A DNA stretch of 64,000 nt, taken from the NCBI RefSeq assembly GCF_001431405.1, contig NZ_LDJL01000001.1, positions 62,001 to 126,000 on the forward strand. Reading direction: 5' to 3'. Numbering within the stretch: position 1 is the stretch's first letter; each line of letters begins with the position of its first letter. Shown in pieces: positions 43,211 through 54,400 of this stretch. Position numbers and translations under genes: made by a program. The stretch is from Pseudoxanthomonas dokdonensis (GTDB taxonomy: Bacteria > Pseudomonadota > Gammaproteobacteria > Xanthomonadales > Xanthomonadaceae). Below the pieces are notes generated by a model. It was not told where the DNA came from. It made no database searches and saw nothing but the letters and a program-made list of their open reading frames with translations.

Positions 43211-44511
43211 GCGGCGCCGACAACCAGGCCAGCCTGGTTCGCGCGGTCAGTCGTTGGCAGATCGTTGGCCTGTCGGTCAACGATGTGATCGGCAGCGGCA
43301 TCTATCTGTTGCCGGCTGCGACCTTTCTGCTTCTGGGGCCTTCCAGCGTCTGGGCGGTGTTGCTGGCCGGGCTGGCGGTGACGTTGCTGGTGCTGTGCTA
43401 CGCGCAGGCAGCGAGCTATTTCGATGAACCCGGCGGCAGCTATCTGTATGCACGCGAAGCCTTCGGTCCGTTCGTCGGTTTCGAGATTGGCTGGATGGTA
43501 TGGCTGACCCGCATTGCCTCGGCAGCCGCGCTCAGCAATGGCCTGGCCGATGCGGTGGCGCGTTTCTGGCCGGCGGCCGGCGGTGGCCTGGGACGGCTGG
43601 CGGTGGTGGTCGGTTCGCTCGGCTTTCTGACCATCGTCAATGTCATTGGCGTGCGCTCGGCGGCGCGGACCGGGGTAGTGCTGGTGATCGGCAAGCTGCT
43701 GCCGCTGGCACTGTTCATGCTGATTGGTTTCTTCCACATCGACTGGTCATTCGCGTTGACCGGGGCGCCGCCGGATCTGCGCAACCTGGGCGAAGCGGCA
43801 TTGTTGTTGCTGTTTGCCTATGCCGGTTTCGAGAACATTCCAACCGCTGCCGGCGAGTTCAAGAATCCCAAGCGCGACGTGCCATTCGCGTTGATCATGA
43901 TGATCGCGCTGGTGACGCTGATCTATGCGGTGGTCCAGCTGGTGGCGCAGGGCACGCTGCCTGGCCTGGCGCAATCGGCCACGCCGCTGGCCGATGCCGC
44001 GGCGCGCTTCAGTGGTGAGGGGCTGGCGTTGATCCTCACCGTCGGCGCGACCATCTCGATTCTCGGCACCAACAGCAACACCATGCTGTTCGGTCCACGT
44101 GTGCTGTTCGCGCTGGCACAGGACGGCTATGGTCCACGCATGCTGGGCCAGGTTCATCCGCGCTTCCGCACGCCCGCCGCGGCCATCATCGTGCAGGGCC
44201 TACTGGCGCTGGCACTGGCGCTGTATGGCTCGTTCGTCGGACTGGCGTTGTTGTCGGTGGTTGCACGCCTGTGCGCCTACATCGGCACCGCGGCGTCGTT
44301 GCTGGTGCTGCAGCGGCGCTATGCTGATCGTCCTGGCGCCTTGCAGTTACCGGGCGGCTGGTTGATTCCGGTCGCCGCACTGCTGCTGTCGATTGCCCTG
44401 CTGGCCAGTGCCACCCTGGGCAACCTGATGGCGGCGGCGGCGGCGTTGATGTTTGGTGCGGTGATCTACATGTTCCGGCGCCGGCCGGACGAGCGCACCG
44501 ACCAGCATTGA
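43207..44511 (+). CDS. APC-superfamily amino-acid permease
   Basis: Inner-membrane transporter, 434 residues with about 12 hydrophobic segments. The APC signature region SRWQIVGLSVNDVIGSGIYLLP (TM1 with the unwound GSG), EPGGSYLYAREAFGPFVGF (TM3), LFAYAGFENIPTAAGEFKNPKRDVPFAL (TM6 and loop) and ILGTNSNTMLFGPRVLFALAQDG (TM8) are all present. It starts by overlapping the L,D-transpeptidase-like gene. As the final gene of the rightward operon it probably imports amino acids or dipeptides released from murein by the encoded peptidases. The substrate cannot be read from the sequence. Convergent with the barrel-protein gene. Confidence 0.9.
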   Translation: MSGADNQASLVRAVSRWQIVGLSVNDVIGSGIYLLPAATFLLLGPSSVWAVLLAGLAVTLLVLCYAQAASYFDEPGGSYLYAREAFGPFVGFEIGWMVWLTRIASAAALSNGLADAVARFWPAAGGGLGRLAVVVGSLGFLTIVNVIGVRSAARTGVVLVIGKLLPLALFMLIGFFHIDWSFALTGAPPDLRNLGEAALLLLFAYAGFENIPTAAGEFKNPKRDVPFALIMMIALVTLIYAVVQLVAQGTLPGLAQSATPLADAAARFSGEGLALILTVGATISILGTNSNTMLFGPRVLFALAQDGYGPRMLGQVHPRFRTPAAAIIVQGLLALALALYGSFVGLALLSVVARLCAYIGTAASLLVLQRRYADRPGALQLPGGWLIPVAALLLSIALLASATLGNLMAAAAALMFGAVIYMFRRRPDERTDQH

Positions 44512-44604
44512 TCCGCAGTGGCGGCGGCAGCTGAGCGCTGCCTCGACTACCGCCAGGACTCGAAGCCGACCCCGTCCAGCCCGGCCATTGGCGGACATGG
44601 TGAT

Positions 44605-44623
44605 CGCATCGCAAGGCGATGCG
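44605..44623. terminator. Hairpin between convergent permease and barrel genes
   Basis: Perfect 8-bp stem CGCATCGC/GCGATGCG (44605-44612 and 44616-44623) with an AAG loop, 9 nt beyond the barrel stop. It can form on either strand. No U-tract, so efficiency is uncertain. Confidence 0.4.
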
Positions 44624-44632
44624 GTCGGCGGC

Positions 44633-47600
44633 TCAGTAGCTGCCGACCACGTTGAGGAACCAGCCCTTGTGGTCGTAATCGAAGTCGGTCAGATCGTCAC
44701 TGAACTGGGTGAAGTTGTAACCCACGCCGAGCCGGAAGTTCTGGCCGATGTCGCGATCCAGGCCCACCAGCCAACCGTCGGTGGTGCCACCATCATCGAC
44801 ATCCAGCCAGCGGTACTCGGCCAGCGCATGCCATTGCTGGCGCAGTTCGTAACGGAGCTGGGCGGCGGCGAAGGTGGTGGCCGAATCGAACCACGCGCCG
44901 GTCCCGCGGCCAAAGCGCACTTCGCCTTCGCGCCGCGCGACCTTGCCCGAAAATTCCCAGTGCTGGTCACGCTTGTAAGTGCCTTCCATCGACAGCACCT
45001 GGGTTTTCTGGTCGTAGTCGTTGCCACCTTCCTGACCCAGCGTGGACAGGTCATACAGATAGGTATAACGCCCGAACCACTGCCAGCGCAGGCTGTTCCA
45101 CGGGCGCCAGGCGAAACCTGCATTGCCTTCGATGAAACGGGCGCTGGCCTGACCATCAATGTTGTCTTCGGTGTCGGCGTAATTCAGGCGCGCGGCAATG
45201 CGGAAGCTCTCGCTGAGCTTGTGCACCAGGCGATTGGTGCTGACCCACTGGTCGCGATCCTCGGCACCGCGGTCACGCCGGTATTCGAGCTTGCTCTGCC
45301 AATCAGTGTCGGCTGAGGTGCGGCCGCCGTTGAGGCTGACCGCGCTGCGATCGACCTGACCGCCGGTGACCGTGGTCAACTCGCCATCCTGCAGGGTGAA
45401 GCCCAGGTTCCAGCCCAGGCCCGGATAGAAGTCCATGCCGAAGGTGTTGGCCAGGCCGGACTGACCGTTGGGATCTTTCAGGTACTGGCTTTCGTTGAAC
45501 AGGTTGACCTGCTGCGACAGGCGCCAGCGCTGGCCCAGCGTCCAGCCGTTCTGGCGGTTGGGATTGAACAGCGAATCGTAGGCGGTGGTGTCGGTGGAGA
45601 AGGTGTAGCTGCCGTACAGAGTGTGGTCCGGCTGCAACCGGTATTCGGCGCTCAGGGTCGCCGCATCACCGCGGTCACCGGTGCTGACTTCACCACCAAT
45701 CGAGGACTGGTCACCAAACAGGTATTTACCGCCGACGGCGACCGCGTTGTTGTCTTCGTAGGCGCCGCCATCATCATCCAGCGTCGCCTGGACCAGGCCA
45801 TACAGTTCCAGCGAGGTGCCGAAACGGTGGTTGTACTTCAGCGCACCCAGCAAGCCGGCGGCGTCGAAGCCATCGCGGCTTTCTTCCACCCGCCGGACTT
45901 CGGCACTGAAGGTGCCGTCATCATTGATCCGCCACTCCATTGTCGCCTGCGCCTGGGTCAGCTCGTCGTTGCCACGCTCGGCCTGGCTGTAGCGGCTGTA
46001 GAGTTTCAGGTTGGGAGTGAAATAACCAAGTACCTCGGCACCGGTTTCGGTGATGTCCTGGCCGCTGTCGTAGCGGGCAATCGAATATCCGGCGCTGCTG
46101 TCGCGCCACCAGGCGCCGGCTGCCCAGTCCTGTTCGGTCCAGCCCAGTTCCTTGAAGTTGGCACGCGCTTCAATCGACTTGGCCTCGCCTTCGCGCGGTC
46201 CCTGCGGGTTGAGCTGGGTGAAACTGAGGCCGCCGTTGTCGGAGAAGAACACCGGCGCACTGGTCGACTCGGTCTGCGCATACTCGGCTTTGACATAGGT
46301 GCCCTTGCCGGCCTGCAGGGTGACGTCGCCGCCAGCCAGAGTGTAGTCCTCGCCAGCGCGGTTTTCATCGACATAGGTCACGCCAACGCCGAGGTGGTCG
46401 CCAAACCAGTGCTTGCCGCGTAAGCCAGCGGTGATTTCATCGTCGTCGAAATCAGTCGGCACCCATTCGTAGTCGACCAGCAGTCGCTGCTCGAAACCAT
46501 CGAGCGGAGTGTCACGGGTCAGCGTGGGAATGTTCTCGCGGGTGATCTGCAGCAGCGGCCGGGTCAGGATGATCCGGCCCTGCAGTTCGTCGATCTCGTA
46601 GTCGGCGCCACGCAACAGGTTGACCCGATTCTCGACCCGACCGGTGGTGGTATCGCGGATCTCCAGCACCACTTGGTCCGAGCCCGGCAACACGTCGGTC
46701 TTGCGCAGGTAATACAGGCTGCCGCCGGTACCGATGAACTCATCATGGCCGGGGGCGGTCTGCGCCTGCGATCCAAACGCACGCAGTTCACTGCCCGGGT
46801 CACCCCAGGCATTGGTCGCCCGCGAGCGCCAGTTCAGTGCCGCGCCGTACAGCGAGCGCACGTACTGCGAGTACTCGGTACCGGTCAGGCCGGTCTCGTA
46901 ATTGCCCCACAAGGCCTGGTTCTTGTCCCAGTCGACGCGCACGTAGAAGCGGCCCATCGTGTCGACATCGCGATAGGTGGTCGAGTCATCGCCATACACC
47001 GGGTAGTACAGATCCGGATCCAGGTGACGGAAAATGTCGGTCGGATAGGCGCTGCCGAAACCGTCGAACAGGTGTTCGAGATCGCGTTCGGTGGTATCGG
47101 CCTGGGCGGTGACCAGATACTTGCCACCGAACTTGGCCTTGCCGTAGAACGCCAGCCGGCCATCGCTGATGACGTCGTCGGCATAGCGCGGGTCAACGTC
47201 GGAGGGATCCACCGAACCGCTGACCTCGTTCTGGGCGATGGTCACGTCGGCAATGGCGACGCCGAAGAAGTACTTGCCGGTGACATCCACGCTGAGGTCG
47301 TGGTGGGCCTCGCCACCACCCTGGCCCTTGATGCCGATATCGAAGTCATGCACGCCGACCGGCACCATGTACTCGGCGACGAACTTGCGTTCGAGATCCA
47401 CCGGATAACTGTCGCCATCGATGGTCAGCGCCGAATTGACCGGCAGGTTGCGACCCTGGATACGGATGCGCGAGCCGTAAATCGGGATGTTCTGCTGGCG
47501 CAGGCCATTGCCGGCAAAAACGTTGTCGAGCAATCGCTGCTGGTCGGCCTGGTCGGCGGTCAGGGCGCTGCCAAAGCTCTTCTCGGTGGCATCGCGCAGA

Positions 47601-48475
47601 CGCTGGTTGCCGCTCTGCGCCTCCTCCGGCAGCACCAGCTGCAATGTCTGCGGCCAGGTTTCGTCGAAACTGCCATCGGCACTGTAGGCACGCAGCACAT
47701 AGACCAGTTCGTCACCGGCACGGAAGCGATAGCGTGTTGGCAGTTGCCCATCCCATTCGCCTTCGCTGACCGCGGCCACGTCCAGCGGCAGCTGCGCGAT
47801 CGGTTCGATCAAGTCGCCGTCGCTGGCGCGATAGATGCTGATCTCGTAGCGATCGACAAACTTGCTGTAGTTGCCACGTGCGTAGAACTGCACGGGCTTG
47901 GTGATGACGTTGCCATCGAAGGGCACCAGCGAAGTCGCCGAGATAGACAGCTCCGGCTGGCCCAGGTTGGGATCTTCGGTCGCCCAGATGACACCGCCAT
48001 CCGGCAGATCGACCGAGAACTTGCCCAGCACGGTGGCCTTGCCCGGGCCTTCGCGGCCGACGGTAACCCGGCGATCGGGCGCCAGCGCCTGCGAGCTGGT
48101 GGGCGTACCCGGCGCGGTTACCGGCTGGTCCTCGCTGCGGGTACGCAGCCGGAACAGCAGGCCTTCTTCGTTGCTGCAGCCATTGCTGGTGCAGTCGGCA
48201 ACCGGTGCCGGATTGGCGTCCACCGCATCGGGCAGGGTGGCCGGCGAGGCTACTGAGCCTTCCTGCAGCGCTGGCTCGCGCGCGTCCACGGTCGCCGCCG
48301 GCTCCACGCTGGCGGCGACCGGTTGCGGTTGCGCGGGTGTCGAGCCGGTCGGTGACTGGCCGCTTTCGCGCTCCGGCTCGCGCTCACCGGTTACGTCCTG
48401 GGCCACCGCCAGCGGGCTGAGTCCGGCCAGCAGGCTGATCAGGGTGTAGTCCAGCAGTTTCATCTTGATCTTCAT
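44633..48475 (-). CDS. Large outer-membrane beta-barrel protein coupled to the giant repeat protein
   Basis: 1280-residue exported protein of no named family that I recognise. Order: signal peptide (LISLLAGLSPLAVAQ); a Pro/Ser/Ala-rich linker (residues 30-100) with a cysteine pair (DCTSNGCS); beta-sandwich-like soluble domains to about 420 (for example YGSRIRIQGRNLPVNSALTI and VPVGVHDFDIGIKG); then from about 430 a long series of alternating amphipathic strands, with the DLYYPVYGDDSTTYRDVDT signature, ending WFLNVVGSY (aromatic C-terminus typical of outer-membrane barrels). AGGGGAGGA lies inside the end of the preceding giant gene and its ATG is 3 nt after that gene's stop, so the two are translationally coupled. 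A role as anchor or exporter partner of the giant protein is inferred. Confidence 0.82.
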   Translation of the reverse strand: MKIKMKLLDYTLISLLAGLSPLAVAQDVTGEREPERESGQSPTGSTPAQPQPVAASVEPAATVDAREPALQEGSVASPATLPDAVDANPAPVADCTSNGCSNEEGLLFRLRTRSEDQPVTAPGTPTSSQALAPDRRVTVGREGPGKATVLGKFSVDLPDGGVIWATEDPNLGQPELSISATSLVPFDGNVITKPVQFYARGNYSKFVDRYEISIYRASDGDLIEPIAQLPLDVAAVSEGEWDGQLPTRYRFRAGDELVYVLRAYSADGSFDETWPQTLQLVLPEEAQSGNQRLRDATEKSFGSALTADQADQQRLLDNVFAGNGLRQQNIPIYGSRIRIQGRNLPVNSALTIDGDSYPVDLERKFVAEYMVPVGVHDFDIGIKGQGGGEAHHDLSVDVTGKYFFGVAIADVTIAQNEVSGSVDPSDVDPRYADDVISDGRLAFYGKAKFGGKYLVTAQADTTERDLEHLFDGFGSAYPTDIFRHLDPDLYYPVYGDDSTTYRDVDTMGRFYVRVDWDKNQALWGNYETGLTGTEYSQYVRSLYGAALNWRSRATNAWGDPGSELRAFGSQAQTAPGHDEFIGTGGSLYYLRKTDVLPGSDQVVLEIRDTTTGRVENRVNLLRGADYEIDELQGRIILTRPLLQITRENIPTLTRDTPLDGFEQRLLVDYEWVPTDFDDDEITAGLRGKHWFGDHLGVGVTYVDENRAGEDYTLAGGDVTLQAGKGTYVKAEYAQTESTSAPVFFSDNGGLSFTQLNPQGPREGEAKSIEARANFKELGWTEQDWAAGAWWRDSSAGYSIARYDSGQDITETGAEVLGYFTPNLKLYSRYSQAERGNDELTQAQATMEWRINDDGTFSAEVRRVEESRDGFDAAGLLGALKYNHRFGTSLELYGLVQATLDDDGGAYEDNNAVAVGGKYLFGDQSSIGGEVSTGDRGDAATLSAEYRLQPDHTLYGSYTFSTDTTAYDSLFNPNRQNGWTLGQRWRLSQQVNLFNESQYLKDPNGQSGLANTFGMDFYPGLGWNLGFTLQDGELTTVTGGQVDRSAVSLNGGRTSADTDWQSKLEYRRDRGAEDRDQWVSTNRLVHKLSESFRIAARLNYADTEDNIDGQASARFIEGNAGFAWRPWNSLRWQWFGRYTYLYDLSTLGQEGGNDYDQKTQVLSMEGTYKRDQHWEFSGKVARREGEVRFGRGTGAWFDSATTFAAAQLRYELRQQWHALAEYRWLDVDDGGTTDGWLVGLDRDIGQNFRLGVGYNFTQFSDDLTDFDYDHKGWFLNVVGSY

Positions 48476-48478
48476 GGC

Positions 48479-51400
48479 TCAGTCCTCCCCTTGCGGTGCG
48501 ACGGGGTCGACTGGAGCAGCGGGATCATCGCTGGCCTGGACGCTGACTTTTGCACGTAACTCGGGACTCAATCGTTGGGCGATGGCTTCGTACACGGCCT
48601 TGGCGCGACGCATGCCCAGGGCCGCGTTGTACTCACGCGAAGCACGGCGGTCGGCATGGCCGATGATGGCGATGGAGCCACCATTGCTGGCTTCCAGTGC
48701 CGCGGCGATGCTGTCGAGCAGCGCGTTGTAGCGCGGCTTGATGGTGGCCTGGTCGGTTTCGAACAGCAGCGTGCCCAGCAAAGGTCCACCTTCGGCCACG
48801 CCTGCGACCAGGGTGCCGGCGTCATCGGCCTGGGTACGCACGCTGACCGTCAACGCCTGTGCGATCTCCGGCTCGACGATGCCATCCAGCGCGGTCCTGA
48901 CCGCCGAGGCGCGTTCGAACGCCAATGCTTCGGACTCGCCGGTGGCGGTGATGATGACTTCGCCACCGCGATAGCCGCGCACCTGTTCGGCGACCTTTTC
49001 GACAATCGGCAGGTATTCCTGCCTCAGCGCCGCGCTGCCCGGGGTGAACAACACCTCGCCCAGTTCCAGTTCGACCTGCTCGGTGCCGCCATCCATCAGT
49101 GCCTCGGGCAGGCGGATACCGAAGTCGAAGCGGGTCGGCACACCGCCGGTGATACGCCGGACCAGCGGATTGTCGGTGGTGAACTCGGCACCGGCCGGCA
49201 GCGTCACCGGATCCACCTTGAGGATGAAATTGCGACCCCGTGCCGAATCACCGGCGTCGATGCCGACCAGGTGATAGCGACCGTACTGATCGGTTTCCAT
49301 CAACAAGCCTTCGACCGAGGCGATGCGTACGCCCGGGATCCCGCGTTCGTCGATGCCTTCGTTGCGGATCCGGTAATCGACCACGTAACCATCGGCGGTC
49401 TGCGCGACCTGCCGTTCCACCGTCGGTGCGGCGGCGGTCAGGCCCTTGGCGGCATCACCCCGGGTTTCGATGCGGGTGCTGCCATCGGCGGCCATGTAGA
49501 GGCTGACACCCTGATCGCTGGTCAGGACGAAGTCATCGCTGAAGGCCGGCTCGCGCAGGCGCTGGCGGATGACGACTTGGTGAGCCTGTGCCGGATCGGC
49601 CAGCGACTGGCGGCCACTGATATTGCCGACGGCAAGCCCGTGCAGCAGCGGCGAACTGGCGTCGGCCACCGGTTGCGGGCCGTCGCCGGCGTCCATGGTG
49701 GTGGACCCCGGCACGTAGGCCGAGGCGGCGAAGCCACCTTGCACCTTGACCCCGGTCAGCGCCGCACTGTCCTGCCAGCCATCGCCGTCGCGATCGTTGT
49801 AGGTGGTACCGGAAATCAGGCTTTCATCCAGCAACGGGTCGTTGGCCAGCAGCACTTCAGCGGTGGCCACGTTCGAGGCCGGCACGTCGAAGCTGGGGTC
49901 GAAGGCCTGCGCCTGGTTGACCTGCACGCCCGGGCGCACGCCCGCGCCTACCCGCATCAGGTAGACCAGGGTCGCGGTATTGCCGGCGGCGATGTCCAGA
50001 TGTTCGACCCGCAGCGGCGACGAGCCCACCGCGGTGACCGAGTCGTCATCGTCATCGCCCTGCAGCGAACCATCGACGTAAGTGAAGCCCAGCGCCGGGG
50101 TGTCGATCAGGTAGCCATCGACCAGATCGATGTCGCCGACGTTCTCGACCGTCACCGTGTAGCGGACCAGGTCACCGATGTTGACCTCGCGCACGCCGGC
50201 GGTCTTGGTGACCCGCAGCAGCGCCGGTTCGTTCTGTACTTCAATCGCGACCTCCGCCTGCGCGTTGACCGTGACCGGTTCGCTGGCCACCGTGCTCGAA
50301 CCCTGGGCCAGCACGGTATTGACCAGGGTGCCGGAATCGGACCCCGCTTCCTGCTCGGTGATCACATGGTCGTAACTGTCGCAGGTCGCGGTCTGGCCCG
50401 GCGCCAGCGAGGTCGGCGCACAGGTCAGCACGGTCGCGCTGCCGCCCTGGAAGGTGTCGTTGACGGTGACGTCATGCAGGGTCACGTTGCCGGTGTTGGT
50501 GGCATCGACCGAATAGGTCACCACATCGCCGACGTTGCCCTTGCCCGGCGTGGCGTTGTCCACGCTCAGCACCGCGGTCTTGGTGGTGGCAATGGCCGGA
50601 CGCTGGATGACCGGCACGATGTCGGACGGCGTGCAGCGCTCATCAGTGGAACCGGCCGGGCACGCCTCGGGCGGCAGCGGTGGGCCGTCCGGTGGCGTCT
50701 CGGTGGTCACCACCGCGGTATTGAGCACCTGTCCGGCATCGGCGTCGGCCTGGGTGACGGTGTAGGTGCCTTCCAGCACGCAGTCCTCGCCCGGCGCCAG
50801 CAACGCGCAGACCTTGGTGTCCGGCGTGATCATCGTGTCGCTGATGGTCACGTTGGCCAGCGGAATGTTGCCGGTGTTGGTGGTGGTGATGGTGAAGGTC
50901 AGGGTGTCGCCGGTGCTGACTTCGCCATTGCCATCGGCGTCGTCGTTGGCGGTCATGTCCTTCACGGTTTCAACCGACGGTTTGCTGATCGGGTGATCGG
51001 TCGCGCAGGTTTCGCAGACCGGCTCCGGATCACCGCCTGGTGGGTTGCGCGCGGTCACGCTGTTGCCGACCGAGCCGCTGGCGTCGGCATCGACGGTGGC
51101 GGTGTAGGTCAGCGGATAGCTGCCCGGCAGGGTACCCGCCGGCAGCACGCAGACCAGACTGCCGGTGCAGTCGTAATCACCGGCCGAGGTCACGCTGCCG
51201 AAGGTCAGGCCCGGGGTCAGGGTGTCGGTCAGGGTGATGTCCTGGGTGGTGATCGAACCGGACACCACGGTGGTGATGGTGAAGTTGACCGTCTCACCGG
51301 CGTAGACCACGTTGCCACTGGCCGGGTCCGAGATCTTGTTGACCACCGAGGTCGAATCGATGACCGGATGATCGGTATCGCAGACGGTGCAGACCGGGTC

Positions 51401-54400
51401 CGGATCGGTACCCGGATCCTTGCTCGGCACCACGCTGTTGCCAACCGAGCCGGTGGCATCGGCATCGACGGTGGCGGTGTAGACCAGGTCGTAGCTGCCT
51501 GGCACGGTGCCGACCGGCAACGTGCACACCAGCGGATTGGTGGCATTGCAGGTGTAGCTGCCGGCGGTGACCGTGCCCAGGGTCAGGCCGTCGCCCAGGG
51601 TGTCGGTCAGCGTCAGCTCTTCGTGCAGGGCGGCATCTTCGATGGTGGTGGTGACGGTGAACGTCAGCGTGTCGCCCGGTGCGACCTGCTCGCCACTGGC
51701 CGGATCCGAACGCTTGGCGACGCTGATCGATGACGGTGTCAACGCGGTCGGGGTGACCTCGCTGTCGTCGGCGGTCGGATCGGTGATCGTGCCCGGTGCA
51801 TCGCCGGTGGCGGTCGCGGTGTTGGTGACGTTGCCGGCCAGCTCATCGTCATTGGTGATGACGTAGGTATGGGCGACCGCGACGCAGCTGGCAGTCTGGC
51901 CCGGGGCCAGCGTCTGCACGCGGCAGACCAGGCTGGGTAGCAGCGGATCGGCCACGGTGACCGGCGACAGCACCACGTTGCCGGTGTTCTGCATCGAGAA
52001 CGCATAGGTGATGGTGTCGCCGGCATCGCCGGTGATGCCATCGCCATTGGTATCGGCCACGGTGGCCGTCTTGTCCAGCGTCAGCGAGGCGGTCTGCGGC
52101 ACCGGCACGACATTCGGGGTCGAGCACTTGCCATCGGTGCTGTCGCCAGGCGGACAGGCCGGGCTGGTGCTGGTACCGGTGTTCAATATCTGCCCGGCGT
52201 TCACGTCGTCCTGGGTGACCGTGTAGGTACCGGTCAGCACGCAGCTCGCGCCCAAGGCCAGATCGTTGCAGGTGGTGGTCGCCGGAGTGATGCGGTCATC
52301 GCTGACCACCACCGGGTCCAGGGTGATGTTGCCGGTGTTGGTGACGGTAACGGTGTAGGTCAGCGTATCGCCTACGCTGACAGTGCCGCTGCCATCCTGG
52401 TCGGCATTGGAGGCCAGCGCCTTGACCAGGGTCTGATCCGGAGCCTGGGTACCATCGATGGTTTCGCTGTCATCGTTGGACGTGGTGGTGCCATCGCTGG
52501 CAGTGGCGATGTTGGTCACGCTGCCGGCATCCAGATCCGCCTGGGTCACGGTGTACGAGGCGGTACAGGTGATCGAGGCGTTCGGGGCCAGGCCGCCGGC
52601 CGGCAATGCCGGGCAGCTGACCGTGGCAATCCGGTCATCGCTGACCGTGATCGGCGAGGTGACGGTGACGTTGCCGCTGTTGGTGACCACGTACTGGTAA
52701 TCCAGCGTGTCGCCGACCGCCGCGTAGCTGGTCGAAGTGGTCTGCTTGTCCAGCGTCAACGCACGCGCCTGCGGTACCGGCGTCACGTTGGGAGCGCGGC
52801 ACTGGCCTTCGGTGGTATCACCGGCGGCGCAAATCGGGCTGGTGCTGGTGCCGGTGTTCAATATCTGGCCGGCATCCACATCCGCCTGCTGGACCACGTA
52901 GGTGCCGGTCAGTACGCAACTGCCGCCCGGCGCCACGTTGTTGCAGGTGATGGTGTTGGGGGTCAGCAGGACGTCGCCCACGGTGACCGGGTCCAGCGTG
53001 GTGTTGCCGGTGTTGGTCATGGTGACGGTGTAGGTCAGCGTGTCATCCAGGCTGACGGTCCCGCTGCCGTCTTCATCGGCATTGCCGGTTACCGCCTTGG
53101 CCAGGGTCTGGCCCGGCGTCTGGTCGCCAGTAACGGTTTCAGTATCCTGGTTGGAGGTGGTGGTGCCATCGGTGGCAGTGGCGATGTTGACCACGCTGCC
53201 GGCATCGATGTCGGCCTGGGTCACCGTGTAGGAGCCGGTGCAGGTAATCGAGGCATTCGGCGCCAGCCCACCGGCTGGCAATGCCGGGCAGCTGACCGCG
53301 GCAATCCGGTCATCGCTGACCGTGATCGGCACGGTGATGGTGATGTTGCCGCTGTTGGTCACCACGTACTGGTAATCCAGCGTGTCGCCGACCGCCGCAT
53401 AGCTGGTCGAAGTGGTCTGCTTGTCCAGGGTCAGGCCACTAGTCTGGGTGACGGTGACAACGGCGTCGTCATCGGCGCTGGTGACGCCATCACCATCGGG
53501 CTCCTGGCCGCTGGCATTGGCGCTGTTGGTCACGCTGCCTGCATCAATGTCGGCCTGGGTGACGGTATAGGTCGCGGTGCAGGTGGTGCTGGCCTGCGGT
53601 GCCAGGGTCGTGGCCGGGCAAGTGATCGCCAGTGCGCCGCCGGTACCGGAGAACGAAACTTCGTTGATGGTCAGTGCGCTGACCGTAACGTTGCCGCCGT
53701 TGGTCACCGCGAACGAGTAGGTGACCTGCTGGCCGGCGGCGGTGACGGTGGCCGGGCTGACCGTCTTGTCCAGGATCAGGGTCGATACCGGGGCGATATC
53801 GGTTTCCACCGAATCGTCATCGGTCACCGTGGCATCGGTCGGATCCAGGCCTTGGGCGGTCGCATTGTTGGTCACCACGCCGTTGTCGATATCGGCCTGG
53901 GTCAGGGTGTAGCTGGCACTGCCGCAGTTGGCGGTCTGGCCGGGCTCCAGCGTATTGGGGGTACAGGTCAGCCCGCTCGACAGCGGCAGGGTCTCGGCCA
54001 CGGTGATGGTGCGCAGGGTGACGTTGCCCGTGTTCTGTACCGAGAAAGAATAGGTGATGGTGTCGCCGGCATCGGTGACCGACGGCAATGCGCCCTGGGC
54101 GGTAGTCGGCGGATCGGCGGTCTTGGTCAGCTGCAGCGACGGCTGGCGATCAAGGGTGACCACGGCGGTGTCGGGATCGGAGCTGATGCGTGAGCTGCCC
54201 GGCGGGGTACCCTGCGCGGTCGCACTGTTGGTGACCGTACCAGCGTTCATTTCCGCCGCGGTGATGGTATGCACGCCGGTACAGGTGGTCTGCGAATCCG
54301 GCGGCGATGTCGCCGGGATATCCGCCTTGTCGCAGGTTGCGGGCGCGTCCAGGATCGGATCGGTGATGCCGATCGCGGTCAGGGTGACATTGCCGGTATT

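Noticed and set aside
48575-51733. 1052-codon plus-strand open frame (and another at 56795-58306)
   Set aside because: These are antisense shadows of the GC-rich giant gene; the composition is Gly/Arg/Asp/His-rich with no signal peptide or domain, and the minus-strand frame shows clear repeats and OmpA motifs.
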